In this document: positions 43,430 through 51,820 of the stretch, piece by piece
How positions within the stretch are numbered: position 1 is the first letter of the stretch
Layout of the letters: the number at the start of each line of letters is the position of its first letter
From: a candidate division Zixibacteria bacterium RBG_16_53_22
GTDB taxonomy: Bacteria > Zixibacteria > MSB-5A5 > UBA10806
Direction of reading: 5' to 3'
DNA: 62,741 nucleotides
NCBI GenBank assembly: GCA_001775395.1
Contig: MEWP01000142.1
Span: 1 to 62,741, forward strand
Made by a program: the position numbers and the translations under genes
The notes under the pieces: generated by a model
The model's input: the letters and a program-made list of their open reading frames with translations, nothing else
Told to the model about the DNA's origin: nothing
Database searches by the model: none

Positions 43430-44475
43430 TCCTCCCTCAGGGCCAGCCCGCAGGCAACGGCCAGCTTGGTACCGATGGCTTCGTCAAAACCGGGCGGCAC
43501 GGTGAACATTTCGAAAGGATTGTAAACCTCCACGGTCATCGAAAGGGCCTGGGCCATATGAGAGTTCAGGTTGGGCATCATGGCCGTTCCGCCGCAGAGA
43601 AGTATCTTCTCGAATTCGCGCACACCCGTTTCTTTAGTGTAATAGCGAAGCGAGCGCCTGATCTCGTCGACCAATCCGTCGACCGCCATCCTCCTGGCCA
43701 CCCTGATGCCGGTCGCGGCAGCATCCTCCGCCAGCATGGCGCCCATGCCGCGTTCCTTCTTCTGGCTCTCGGCCTCGGCGTACTCGACTTTGCGCGCGGC
43801 CTTGATATCCTCGGTGATCTTATGGCCGCCGATTGGTATATCGCGAGAGAAGAGAATATTTTTGTCGGTGAAGACGGTGAGCGTGGTTGCCCTGGCGCCT
43901 ATATCGAGAAAGACCAGGCCGGCTTCTCCGGCCGGCTTGCCTTTGGTCAATAGGTATGAATTAACCAGGGCAGTGCAGCCGGCGTCGATTATTCTCGGCT
44001 TTAAGCTCACCTCCTGCAGCAGCTTGAGATAGTTGTCGAACGACTTCTTGGTGGTCGCCACAAGCAGGATGTCCATAAACGACGCCTCGCCCCCGCCATC
44101 GATTATCTGAAAATCGGTGATGGCCTCGGTGTCGTCCAGAGGAAGATGCTTGCGGGCCTCGAAGGAAAGTGATGATTCAAGTTCCTCGGGGGCCAGGGGT
44201 ATGGACCTGATCTGCTTGACCGCCACGCTCGGGCCGCTCAACGCGCAGTTGATATTCTTGACCCTCTTGGGGGAAATTTTCATCTGCTTGAAGCAATGCT
44301 TCAGGGCCGTGGTCAAGCGAGAATAACTGGCGCCCTCGGGGTCGTACTCCTCGCCCTCGCCGAAAATCTCCACGACGGAGTAGTTTTTCAGCTTGCGACG
44401 ATTGTCCTCGACATCGACCTCTACCATTTTCACGGAATAAGTGCCGATATCAAGACCCAGTGATGTCCTCGCCAT
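43426..44475 (-). CDS. pilM: type IV pilus actin-like ATPase PilM
   Basis: The 349-residue protein is an actin-fold PilM: 'LGLDIGTYSVKMVEV' at the N-terminus (phosphate 1), 'LVFLDIGARATTLTVF' and 'ILLCGGTAMMPNLNSHM'. PilM binds the cytoplasmic tail of PilN and links to the ATPases. It is the first of pilM-N-O-P-Q. A 245-base gap separates it from the minor pilin gene upstream; I see no clear promoter there. Confidence 0.93.
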   Translation of the reverse strand: MARTSLGLDIGTYSVKMVEVDVEDNRRKLKNYSVVEIFGEGEEYDPEGASYSRLTTALKHCFKQMKISPKRVKNINCALSGPSVAVKQIRSIPLAPEELESSLSFEARKHLPLDDTEAITDFQIIDGGGEASFMDILLVATTKKSFDNYLKLLQEVSLKPRIIDAGCTALVNSYLLTKGKPAGEAGLVFLDIGARATTLTVFTDKNILFSRDIPIGGHKITEDIKAARKVEYAEAESQKKERGMGAMLAEDAAATGIRVARRMAVDGLVDEIRRSLRYYTKETGVREFEKILLCGGTAMMPNLNSHMAQALSMTVEVYNPFEMFTVPPGFDEAIGTKLAVACGLALRED

Positions 44476-44720
44476 AGTACTCCTTTATCTTACAATTAGA
44501 AATGAATTCATATTATTAATCACAACAATCGTGGCCTGGTCGAGTGGATTGCCTGATAAAGGGGCGCTGATAATTCCTGGAGCCGGGGCGCATCCCCACC
44601 CGCGAAAAAAGATACAATTTCCTAATTTCCTCTCATCACCCGAGTAATCTGTGCGATCAAACCAAATATCCTGACAGTTTTACCCCCGCCTTCACGCTCT
44701 TTAAATCAGAGGTCGAGCGA
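44476..44720. other. 245-base gap within the pilus operon
   Basis: No gene, terminator or clear promoter is seen. A GGAG ribosome site for pilM lies at its low-coordinate end, preceded by an AT-rich stretch where a weak internal promoter may lie. Confidence 0.5.
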
Positions 44721-46205
44721 TCATCCCCCGCCGTCATCCTGCGCCACCTGCATATAGATTATCTCCTGGTCCAGGGTGGGCAGGTAATAGGGTGGCGGAT
44801 AATCTTTCAACCTGACATCATAATGATAATCTTTTTCGTCGAAACCACGCTCGCAATAAGGTTCACCGCAGGGCCATGTGGTATGAACGATGCCACGGTT
44901 CCGCTGTGCCAACGAACCGTAGATCTGCAGGGATACCTTGGGATTGCGATTGCTGGGATGGGTATTGGGAGTCACGTGCCAGTAGATATCCTGGACCGAG
45001 ATGGAGCCGGAAACCGCGGCCATGGCCGCGTTAATATAAACCGTATCCCGCACTTGCCGATGAATCATGATGCATTTTTCCGAAACCAGCCCGAGAACGT
45101 CGGAACAGGAATCCATGGTCGGAGGAACCGAATAGGGAAATGGACCGGTGGCGGGTCGCGAACGCTTGTAAACAAGATTATCCGTGATAATCATCGTGTC
45201 GGAGGACCCGATGGTCAACTGTCCCTCAAATCCCTGCGTAATGTACGCCCCGGGATGCATCGGAATCCGCTCCGGGAATTCGCCGTCCATAATATCGCCG
45301 CGGCCCCGCGAAGAGGAAATCCAGAGTTTGCCAATGACGAAGACGACGCCCGATCTCGGATGGGTCAATACACTCATATCGGAAATCGTGGTTGGCAAGC
45401 AGGCGATACTGTCGGCGCCGTTGACATTGCGAATGCCGCATCTGCGCCAACGGATCAGATCTCCGTCGAGAACAATATGTATCAAAGAATCAGTGCCAGC
45501 GGTCCCCAGCCACAGTCCGCAATTATCCCGGAGAATTTGAGCCTGGTTCGGAAAATAGATCGGATTCCGATAGCCCCAGCCCTCATCGAATCGCGCATGA
45601 TTGTTCGGCGGGTCAATATAGTTCATGGTAGTGGTCACGCGCTTCTTGAAAACCGGCCGGTCGGAAAACTGCTCTATCCGGATGGTGTCATTGGAATGCA
45701 CCTTACCGTCGAGCGTATCGGGAGTCCAGAACCTGATATCGTCGTGCCGGATAGTATCTCGCTCGCGGTGCGACAGATACAGGTAATCGGCATAGGTCTC
45801 ATAGCCGAATTGGATCGCCGCCTTCCTGGTTTTTTCCTGGCCTTCGTAGTCAGATTTGCCATACCCCAGAATGGTGACGTAGTTTCTCGTGCCGTAATTG
45901 ATATCCTCTTGATTGCCGGTGATGATTTCCGGGTAAAACCAATCGGTATTACGGCGATTCTCCCTGTCACGATAGAATAGCTGGTATCCGTATTGTCGGT
46001 GCCCGGAAAGATGATTTTCGACTCCTATCCGCGTGGCTCCCAGGGCGTTATAAAGCGCCTTGTGGTCCCCAATATTACCGCTGATGCTGTTATGCAGGTT
46101 AATCGCGAATGATAAATAAGCCACACCCAGAAGTATCACGATGAAGGAAAATACCACAGCCATCACCAGCATGCTTCCTTGTTCCTGACGGTTATATTTG
46201 CTCAT
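44721..46205 (-). CDS. large PilX-like minor pilin / pilus assembly protein
   Basis: The 494-residue product starts at an ATG with a GAGGAGG site (46205); 13 codons further upstream are spurious. It has a prepilin-like N-terminus 'QEQGSMLVMAVVFSFIVILLG' with a glycine at the cleavage place but no Glu5, as in PilX. The rest is a large, beta-rich domain of no clear family. PilX proteins are usually below 250 residues, so this is unusually large. It follows the PilW- and PilV-like genes, so it probably sits at the pilus tip. Confidence 0.74.
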   Translation of the reverse strand: MSKYNRQEQGSMLVMAVVFSFIVILLGVAYLSFAINLHNSISGNIGDHKALYNALGATRIGVENHLSGHRQYGYQLFYRDRENRRNTDWFYPEIITGNQEDINYGTRNYVTILGYGKSDYEGQEKTRKAAIQFGYETYADYLYLSHRERDTIRHDDIRFWTPDTLDGKVHSNDTIRIEQFSDRPVFKKRVTTTMNYIDPPNNHARFDEGWGYRNPIYFPNQAQILRDNCGLWLGTAGTDSLIHIVLDGDLIRWRRCGIRNVNGADSIACLPTTISDMSVLTHPRSGVVFVIGKLWISSSRGRGDIMDGEFPERIPMHPGAYITQGFEGQLTIGSSDTMIITDNLVYKRSRPATGPFPYSVPPTMDSCSDVLGLVSEKCIMIHRQVRDTVYINAAMAAVSGSISVQDIYWHVTPNTHPSNRNPKVSLQIYGSLAQRNRGIVHTTWPCGEPYCERGFDEKDYHYDVRLKDYPPPYYLPTLDQEIIYMQVAQDDGGG

Positions 46206-46240
46206 CTTGCCTCCTCGATGTCTTCGCAATGGATAATTCG

Positions 46241-46843
46241 TCACTGTTTCTTATTAAGTTTCGCCACAGCCCGCGAAACCATCAGGGAATCGCCCCGGGG
46301 AGACCGCAGCTTCATGTCCACCCTGATAATCGCGAAACCTTCCGTCGTCGGATTCCTCGGCTCGTCCTCATCGATGGCCGTAAAGGTCAATTCCTCTACG
46401 GTGATATAAGGATCATCCTGGGGCCCCTGTGCATAATCGAACAATGGAATGAGCCTCAAGTTGAATCGACCCCTATCACCGCTGAGATCGTTCCACCGGA
46501 AACTCAGATCCGATGAATTATAATAAAAATTCCTTTCGGCATATCCGCTCCCATCCATATCGAGACCTTTCACAAATAAGAAATCACTCGGTCGGTTCAG
46601 GCCGGTCCGCGTGCTTATATATTCGGCGTAGGTAACGGCGTCCGAAAGAACATTAAAGGCGGCTTCGGCCTCGTTATACATGACCATCTTATCGGTCTCC
46701 GTGTTCAATAAGCGGATACTGTCGACATAGGTTATGGCCAGGCCGCTGATCGCGATTGAGGAAATGAAAACAGCCACGACGACCTCAATCAGGGTTGTTC
46801 CCTTTTCGTCAGAACGGTATTTTTTCAGTCGATTCTTGCTCAT
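46241..46843 (-). CDS. minor pilin, PilW-like
   Basis: The 200-residue protein has a prepilin peptidase site 'DEKG^TTLIEVVVAVFISS' with Glu at +5, one membrane/polymerisation helix, and a variable C-terminal beta domain. Its place between the PilV-like and PilX-like genes and its size fit PilW. Minor pilins start fibre growth and shape the tip. Confidence 0.82.
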   Translation of the reverse strand: MSKNRLKKYRSDEKGTTLIEVVVAVFISSIAISGLAITYVDSIRLLNTETDKMVMYNEAEAAFNVLSDAVTYAEYISTRTGLNRPSDFLFVKGLDMDGSGYAERNFYYNSSDLSFRWNDLSGDRGRFNLRLIPLFDYAQGPQDDPYITVEELTFTAIDEDEPRNPTTEGFAIIRVDMKLRSPRGDSLMVSRAVAKLNKKQ

Positions 46844-46854
46844 CGATCATTTCC

Positions 46855-47298
46855 TTAAAAATAACTCTGGAATTCCACTTTCTGCGAGCGGCCGCTCTCG
46901 CGTTCAGTCCAGACATATTCCACGCTGACATGGCTGTAATTGGGCAGCCCGTTGGCCTGCCGCGAGCGGCTGGGAGTGATAGTGACGGTGCAATCAGCCA
47001 CCAACGGCTGCTCTTGCCCATCCTCCAGTACGATATATTCCTCGAATCTGCCCGCATACCGCCTGGGGATAGTATCGCAGACGACATGAAAAGACTTGAG
47101 GTTTTCCATTCGCGCCACGGCCAATTCGACCGCCTTGGCGCGATGCCTTTCCTCGGTCAGCATCTGCGAGCCCTGAATAAACATCTCATAAAGAGCGACC
47201 ACCGATATGGTAATAATAAAAACCGCAATCATTAGCTCGACCAGGTTGTAGCCGGCCTCACCGCGCCTGCGTTTAACGGGATTTTCAGTGACCCTCAT
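46855..47298 (-). CDS. minor pilin, PilV-like
   Basis: The 147-residue protein has a type III signal 'GEAG^YNLVELMIAVFIIT' with Glu+5 and a hydrophobic helix. A basic leader of 15 residues precedes the site. It follows pilT2 by eight bases and precedes the PilW-like gene by 11, as in a minor pilin operon. Confidence 0.82.
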   Translation of the reverse strand: MRVTENPVKRRRGEAGYNLVELMIAVFIITISVVALYEMFIQGSQMLTEERHRAKAVELAVARMENLKSFHVVCDTIPRRYAGRFEEYIVLEDGQEQPLVADCTVTITPSRSRQANGLPNYSHVSVEYVWTERESGRSQKVEFQSYF

Positions 47299-47306
47299 GC
47301 TTTCCT

Positions 47307-48407
47307 CTACTCCAGGAATAGTTTCGGATTATCGGCCCTCTGCGCCGCCACTGACCGCTCGATCTTGCCCTCGGCAACAAGCGTCAGCAGATGTTGATCC
47401 AGCGATTGCATGCCGACCTTGCTGCCGGCCTGAATTATCGACGGGATCTGGTATATCTTGTTTTCGCGAATCAGGTTCCTGACCGCCACCGTCGCAATCA
47501 TGACCTCCAACGCCACGATACGCCCCTTATCCTTGCGAGGGAGCAAGGTCTGAGCCACGACCGCCTGAAGCGATTCCGAAACCATCGAGCGCACCTGCGA
47601 TTTCTGCTCGGCCGGGAAGATATCGATGATACGATCGATAGTCTTGACCGCCGATGATGTATGCAGGGTCGCCAGGACCAGGTGCCCTGTCTCGGCAGCC
47701 GTCAACGCCAGTGATACTGTCTCCAGGTCGCGCATCTCACCGACCAGGATGACGTCGGGGTCCTCGCGCAGGGCCGCGCGAAGGGCATTGGCGAAAGAAT
47801 GGGTCGAGGCCCCAAGTTCACGCTGGTTTATCAGGCTGTGTCTGCTCGAATGGAAAAACTCGACTGGATCCTCGATGGTGATGACATGGCATTCCTTGTG
47901 CTGGTTAATCCAGTCGACCATGGTCGCCAGCGAAGTGGTCTTGCCCGATCCGGTTGGACCGGTGAGCAATACCAACCCCCTCTCCAGCAGCGAAAGCCGC
48001 TTCATGGCGTCCGGCAAACCCAGCTCCTCGAATGAGCGGATATCGGCCGGAATAGTACGATAAGCCCCGCCTACACCGTTTATCTGGCGGTAGACGTTAC
48101 AGCGGAACCGCGTGTTGTCATCGATCTCCTTGGCAAAATCGACCTCCCAGCGCTCCTCGAAACGCTTGAGCTGCTCGCCATTCATCGAGCTTAAGACCAG
48201 ATCCCTGACCCCCTGGCGTGTCAGGCCGGGCAGGTCGAGCTTGAGCAGACGCCCGTCGACACGGATCATGGGTAACGAACCCTCGGAGAGGTGAAGGTCC
48301 GAGGCGCCCTGTTCCTTGGTGAATTTCAAAAGATCATCGATGGTGAGCCGCTGTTCAACCGCTGTAATGCCGCCAATAGTTTCAAATTCTTCCAATGTCT
48401 TATCCAA
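47307..48407 (-). CDS. pilT2: type IV pilus retraction ATPase PilT (second copy)
   Basis: The 366-residue protein carries 'AYRTIPADIRSFEELG', Walker A GPTGSGKTT, 'EDPDVILVGEMRDLET', and an intact retraction motif AVRNLIRE, which the other PilT lacks. It therefore looks like the true retraction motor of this pilus. It lies between the pilin and the minor pilin genes, an unusual place for pilT. Confidence 0.93.
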   Translation of the reverse strand: MDKTLEEFETIGGITAVEQRLTIDDLLKFTKEQGASDLHLSEGSLPMIRVDGRLLKLDLPGLTRQGVRDLVLSSMNGEQLKRFEERWEVDFAKEIDDNTRFRCNVYRQINGVGGAYRTIPADIRSFEELGLPDAMKRLSLLERGLVLLTGPTGSGKTTSLATMVDWINQHKECHVITIEDPVEFFHSSRHSLINQRELGASTHSFANALRAALREDPDVILVGEMRDLETVSLALTAAETGHLVLATLHTSSAVKTIDRIIDIFPAEQKSQVRSMVSESLQAVVAQTLLPRKDKGRIVALEVMIATVAVRNLIRENKIYQIPSIIQAGSKVGMQSLDQHLLTLVAEGKIERSVAAQRADNPKLFLE

Positions 48408-48421
48408 ATTATGGGTTTACG

Positions 48422-48826
48422 TTAATCCTGGGTTATACCGTAGCCTGTCCAAACGCCGGTCTGAGCATTGAAATTCACATTCTTGCCGGTTACAGGGGCG
48501 CGTGTGCCTCTGGCGGTTATGGTCCTGATACCGGTGCCGCCGGCGCTGATCGAGAATTCCCATTTGTTTTGGACTATTTGATCAAGCCTTAAGCCGTCAT
48601 TCTCCAAAAGCTGGATATTGTTGGGCCAATTACCATATTTCGAATGATAAATTTTGGCCGCCGCCCATATCGCCCCAATGGCCTCCTGGGCCTCGCCGGC
48701 CCTGGCGCTGGCAACATATCTGAGATAAATCGGAACAGCTATGGCCGCCAGGATTGCCAAAATGACGACCACCACCAGCACTTCAACGAGTGTGAAACCA
48801 CGAATCTTGCGTCGCATCATCGACAT
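48422..48826 (-). CDS. pilA: major type IV pilin-like prepilin
   Basis: The 134-residue prepilin has a short basic leader 'MSMMRRKIRG' and the N-methylation motif 'G^FTLVEVLVVVVILAILAAI' with Glu+5. A pseudopilin-like C-terminal domain follows, with 'IYHSKYGNWPNN'. No cysteine pair is visible. An AAGGAGG site precedes the ATG. It is the first gene of the pilus operon, with its own promoter. It could be PilA or a GspG-like pseudopilin; the pil neighbours favour PilA. Confidence 0.88.
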   Translation of the reverse strand: MSMMRRKIRGFTLVEVLVVVVILAILAAIAVPIYLRYVASARAGEAQEAIGAIWAAAKIYHSKYGNWPNNIQLLENDGLRLDQIVQNKWEFSISAGGTGIRTITARGTRAPVTGKNVNFNAQTGVWTGYGITQD

Positions 48827-49111
48827 AAAGCCTCCTTAAAGGGATCTATTTATTTTGACTTATGTTTCGTTTTCAAAAAAAACTACCCGTCTACAACTTG
48901 TCGAGGTAATTTGCAGGCTCCCTTATCAATTAAATTATCAAAGGCAATATACCTTTGAACGACTCTGGCGTCAATCGAAAATACCGCCAAAAATCCCGCA
49001 TTACTTTATGGTTTAACAAAATCCCGAAAAATCGAGTTCCAGAATTTGGAAGCCGCTGATTCTATGAAAACTGCTGCGGACCTTAGATTACGAGGGCAGT
49101 AAATAAAGGGG
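48827..49111. other. regulatory stretch before the pilin operon
   Basis: No gene is seen. It holds the pilA promoter and palindrome described below, and an AT-rich leader of about 113 bases with the ribosome site. Confidence 0.55.
48938..48974 (-). promoter_or_regulatory. pilin-operon promoter with palindrome over the -10 box
   Basis: On the minus strand TTGACG (48969-48974) and TATATT (48946-48951) are separated by 17 bases. A perfect inverted repeat TCAAAGG/CCTTTGA (48938-48944 and 48952-48958) is centred on the -10 box and looks like an operator. No sigma-54 box (TGGCAC-N5-TTGCA) was seen. Confidence 0.6.
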
Positions 49112-50308
49112 TTACTTGTTGAGTTCCTTTTTGAGCTCCGAAAGCTGGGTTTGAAGCTGGTCCATCTCTTTTCTGAGCCTGGAAAGCTCCGATTTCAAGC
49201 CTTCGAGGCTGTTTACCGGCAAGTTCCTGGCGGCCTCGAGAGCCGATGAGAGATTCCCAAAATACCCGACCAAATTCTCTTCCGGGGCTTCGCTCAGGCT
49301 AACCCGAAGCACCATCTTTTGATCATCCCGAAAAATCTCCAAATTAACCGCATCGCCCGGCTTACGCGATCGAACCATATAGAAGAGCGAGGTTCTATCC
49401 TTGACCGGGTAGGTGTCGAAGCTGACGATTATATCTCCTTTCCGGAGACCAGCGCTATCGGCCGGGGATTCCCGATCAACCTCCGTCACCCAGACGCCTC
49501 GGTCGATTCCCAATCTCTCCCTGGTCTCAGGGGGGAACTCCTCGGTGCTCAAACCAAGATATCCCCGGCTGACACGGCCCTTTTCGATAATCTGATCCGC
49601 CACGAAGCGCGCCGTCGCAAACGGCATGGCGTAGCTTCTACCGGAGCCTCCGCCCCCTTGCTCCAGGAACCGCAGGGCATTCGGATAGGCCGTCGAAATC
49701 AGCGATAGCGAACCGTCAAACCAATTATTACTGGCGCCTTCACGGGCAACCAAAACGCCCACGATGCGCCCATCGATATTAAATATGGCCCCGCCCGATG
49801 AGCCCGGACTGGCGCTCAACGACAGCGACAGGAAGCCCTCCTCCGTTCTCTCCTGGAAACTTCCAAAATTCACTGTCGATGGCCTGTCATAGGAATTGCC
49901 GACGAGGGTGATCCAATCGCCGCATTCAAGCGGCCCGGACGCCGGCCAGGCGGGTATGGAAAATTGCTGTCCCTGAATTTTCAGGACGGCAAGTCCTGTA
50001 AAATTATCCACGCCCACTTTGAGGGCCGGATATGACCTGCCGTCCTTGAAGGTTACATTGAAACCCGTCGCCTCGAATATTTGCGATGACGTTATAACAT
50101 GGCCGGAGTCGTCATATACGATGCCGGTGGCGACCAGATTCCTCCAGCCCCCGTCGCATCGTACCGTTACAAGGTATGGCTCGGTGCCCTTGACAAGAGC
50201 GTTCAACTCCAGATCGAGCGATTTTAATATCCCGGCCCCGGCGTGTCCGGAAAGGCCAATCGCGGCCCCCACAATCAAGGGTATTAATTTCGCACCCCGT
50301 ATCATCAT
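49112..50308 (-). CDS. HtrA/DegP-like trypsin-fold PDZ protein lacking two catalytic residues
   Basis: The 398-residue protein has a signal peptide, a trypsin-like domain (about 40-230), a PDZ domain (about 240-340) and a C-terminal coiled coil (about 355-398). By alignment with DegP, the catalytic His is replaced by Gln76 ('VITSSQIF' for 'VVTNNHVV') and the Asp by Gly105 ('TGLAVLKI' for 'SDIALLQI'); Ser171 in 'SPGSSGGAIF' is kept. It is therefore probably an inactive pseudoprotease, perhaps a periplasmic chaperone or sensor. It is the third gene of the sigma operon, where DegP-type proteases often are. The coiled coil is unusual. Confidence 0.86.
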   Translation of the reverse strand: MMIRGAKLIPLIVGAAIGLSGHAGAGILKSLDLELNALVKGTEPYLVTVRCDGGWRNLVATGIVYDDSGHVITSSQIFEATGFNVTFKDGRSYPALKVGVDNFTGLAVLKIQGQQFSIPAWPASGPLECGDWITLVGNSYDRPSTVNFGSFQERTEEGFLSLSLSASPGSSGGAIFNIDGRIVGVLVAREGASNNWFDGSLSLISTAYPNALRFLEQGGGGSGRSYAMPFATARFVADQIIEKGRVSRGYLGLSTEEFPPETRERLGIDRGVWVTEVDRESPADSAGLRKGDIIVSFDTYPVKDRTSLFYMVRSRKPGDAVNLEIFRDDQKMVLRVSLSEAPEENLVGYFGNLSSALEAARNLPVNSLEGLKSELSRLRKEMDQLQTQLSELKKELNK

Positions 50309-50316
50309 GCGCCGCC

Positions 50317-50886
50317 CTAAAACTTATGGTCGACAGTCTCTTTAACCTTCTGATAGTCCGGCAGGACATACTCCTCGATTCTCAGGGTCGAATCGTTCCG
50401 AAGAGTGGATTTGCTGTCAACGGCCTGCTGAGGAATCGCCCCCTCGGGGACCGGAAAGGAACTGACCTTGGTTTCGGGATGGGCCCAAAAATCGGGCGCT
50501 GTCTGCGACTGCCTCATCAGCGAATCCTGGACTCCGGAGTAAGTCGATGTCACATTTGTCGATGGTGGACCGACCAGGAAGAAAACGGCCGCCGACGTCA
50601 CCATGAAGGCCGCGCCGGCAATTGTAAATCTGTAGCGAAATGCTCCTAAAACCTCCTTGGTTTCCTGCTGGGAATTGATCGCTTTGACAACCCTCTCGAC
50701 GAATCCATCCGTGAGTGTCAGCGAAGGCAAGTCCCGCGCCGCCGTCACAATGGCCTCGTACTCCCCAAGCCGCCGTTTACAGGAGTGGCAATGCTCGAGA
50801 TGCTCCTCGACAGCCTGTCTTATGCCCGGCGAAAGGTCGTTATCAATAAAGGCTGATAGTCTGCGGGATACCCCTCGACAGTTCAT
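50317..50886 (-). CDS. zf-HC2 anti-sigma factor of the RpoE-like operon
   Basis: The 189-residue protein has the zinc-finger anti-sigma domain with Cys3, His29, Cys33 and Cys36 ('EEHLEHCHSC'), one membrane helix (about 87-105, 'FTIAGAAFMVTSAAVFFLV') and a periplasmic C-terminal part. It should hold the sigma factor in the cytoplasm until a periplasmic signal releases it. It overlaps the sigma gene by 44 bases and has its own AAGGAGA site. The HtrA-like gene follows after eight bases. Confidence 0.9.
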   Translation of the reverse strand: MNCRGVSRRLSAFIDNDLSPGIRQAVEEHLEHCHSCKRRLGEYEAIVTAARDLPSLTLTDGFVERVVKAINSQQETKEVLGAFRYRFTIAGAAFMVTSAAVFFLVGPPSTNVTSTYSGVQDSLMRQSQTAPDFWAHPETKVSSFPVPEGAIPQQAVDSKSTLRNDSTLRIEEYVLPDYQKVKETVDHKF

Positions 50887-51466
50887 AATAAATCTCCTTG
50901 TACGGTTTAAGTTTATCTCTCAACATCGCTCTTGCCCTGTTTATCCTCGATTTCACGGTCCCCACGGGGACTCGCAGAATCTCGGCAATCTGCTGATATG
51001 GCAGCCGCTGTATATCGCACAGAATAAATGCCGTCCTGTAATCTTCAGGAAGGGCATCGATGGCCTTTTGCAATATAGGCGCCAACCCCTCCCCGATGCC
51101 GCCCGTTCTGCCGGCTATCTCGACATCCGATTCTTCCTTCAGAAAATCGAGGCTTAAGAATCGTCGCAATTTCCTTTTGCGAAGCTCGGAGCGGGCCAGA
51201 TTCAAGGCAATCGTGTAAATCCAGGTGGAAACGGCATATTCCGGCGTATAGCTGTGCTTCTGATTGAAAATCCTCAGGAATGTCTCCTGGATAAGCTCCT
51301 CGGCCGTCTCCTGGTCGGTCACAATGCGCCCCACGAAATTCAGAAGCCGGTCCTGGTAACGGGCCACCAGCTCGGCGAATGACTTCTCGTCACCGCTTTG
51401 AATAAGCTCCATCAACTCCTTGTCGGAAATCCTGGAGCGTCCTTTTTCATTTGTTCCGTTAGACAC
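50843..51466 (-). CDS. rpoE: ECF sigma factor, RpoE-like
   Basis: The 207-residue protein has sigma region 2 ('FAELVARYQDRLLNFVGRIV', 'AEELIQETFLRIF') and region 4 ('DALPEDYRTAFILCDIQ', 'PYQQIAEILRVPVGTVKSRI'). It opens at a GTG with a GGGAG site five bases upstream. It begins an operon with its anti-sigma and an HtrA-like protein, the classic arrangement of envelope-stress sigma factors. It differs from the sigma factor at 1-537. Confidence 0.93.
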   Translation of the reverse strand: MSNGTNEKGRSRISDKELMELIQSGDEKSFAELVARYQDRLLNFVGRIVTDQETAEELIQETFLRIFNQKHSYTPEYAVSTWIYTIALNLARSELRKRKLRRFLSLDFLKEESDVEIAGRTGGIGEGLAPILQKAIDALPEDYRTAFILCDIQRLPYQQIAEILRVPVGTVKSRINRARAMLRDKLKPYKEIYYELSRGIPQTISLY

Positions 51467-51500
51467 ACGTCTCCCTTTTATAAAAGAATGTTCTTAAATA

Positions 51501-51529
51501 ATTATACACAATTTTGAACAGGGAGTTCC
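51501..51529 (-). promoter_or_regulatory. promoter of the RpoE-like operon, ECF-type -35 with TATAAT -10
   Basis: On the minus strand GGAACT (51524-51529) lies 17 bases before a perfect TATAAT (51501-51506), with TG as an extended -10. The -35 resembles that used by RpoE-like sigma factors, so the operon may be autoregulated while the -10 fits the housekeeping sigma. Confidence 0.55.
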
Positions 51530-51575
51530 TGAAAAAAGGAAATACAGGCAGATAAAAATCTATCGTCGAGGGCCT

Positions 51576-51770
51576 TTAGCGATAGATATCTTGGGGATAG
51601 CCCTTATAATTGGTACTGGTTTTTACAGTACCCGTGGCGTTCTTCTTGAGCGCCTCCTCGAATTTCTTGAACCTCTTAATATGCCTGTCGACTTTTTCGT
51701 TAATCTTGGCCACCGTCCAGGAGAGGACTACGACCGATGCCCCTAATAAAATGAATGTCAAATCGCCCAT
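51576..51770 (-). CDS. small single-helix membrane protein
   Basis: The 64-residue product starts at the ATG at 51770 with an AAAGGGG site; a TTG five codons upstream is in the same frame but weaker. It has one N-terminal hydrophobic helix ('LTFILLGASVVVLSWTVA') and a basic C-terminal tail ('RHIKRFKKFEEALKKN'), and resembles small membrane proteins of unknown role. It lies between the sigma operon and the DUF401 permease. Expression is not proven by sequence alone. Confidence 0.55.
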   Translation of the reverse strand: MGDLTFILLGASVVVLSWTVAKINEKVDRHIKRFKKFEEALKKNATGTVKTSTNYKGYPQDIYR

Positions 51771-51820
51771 TTTTTCCCCTTTCAATGTTTATATCGGAAT
51801 GGGCGGACAACACTTTAAGA

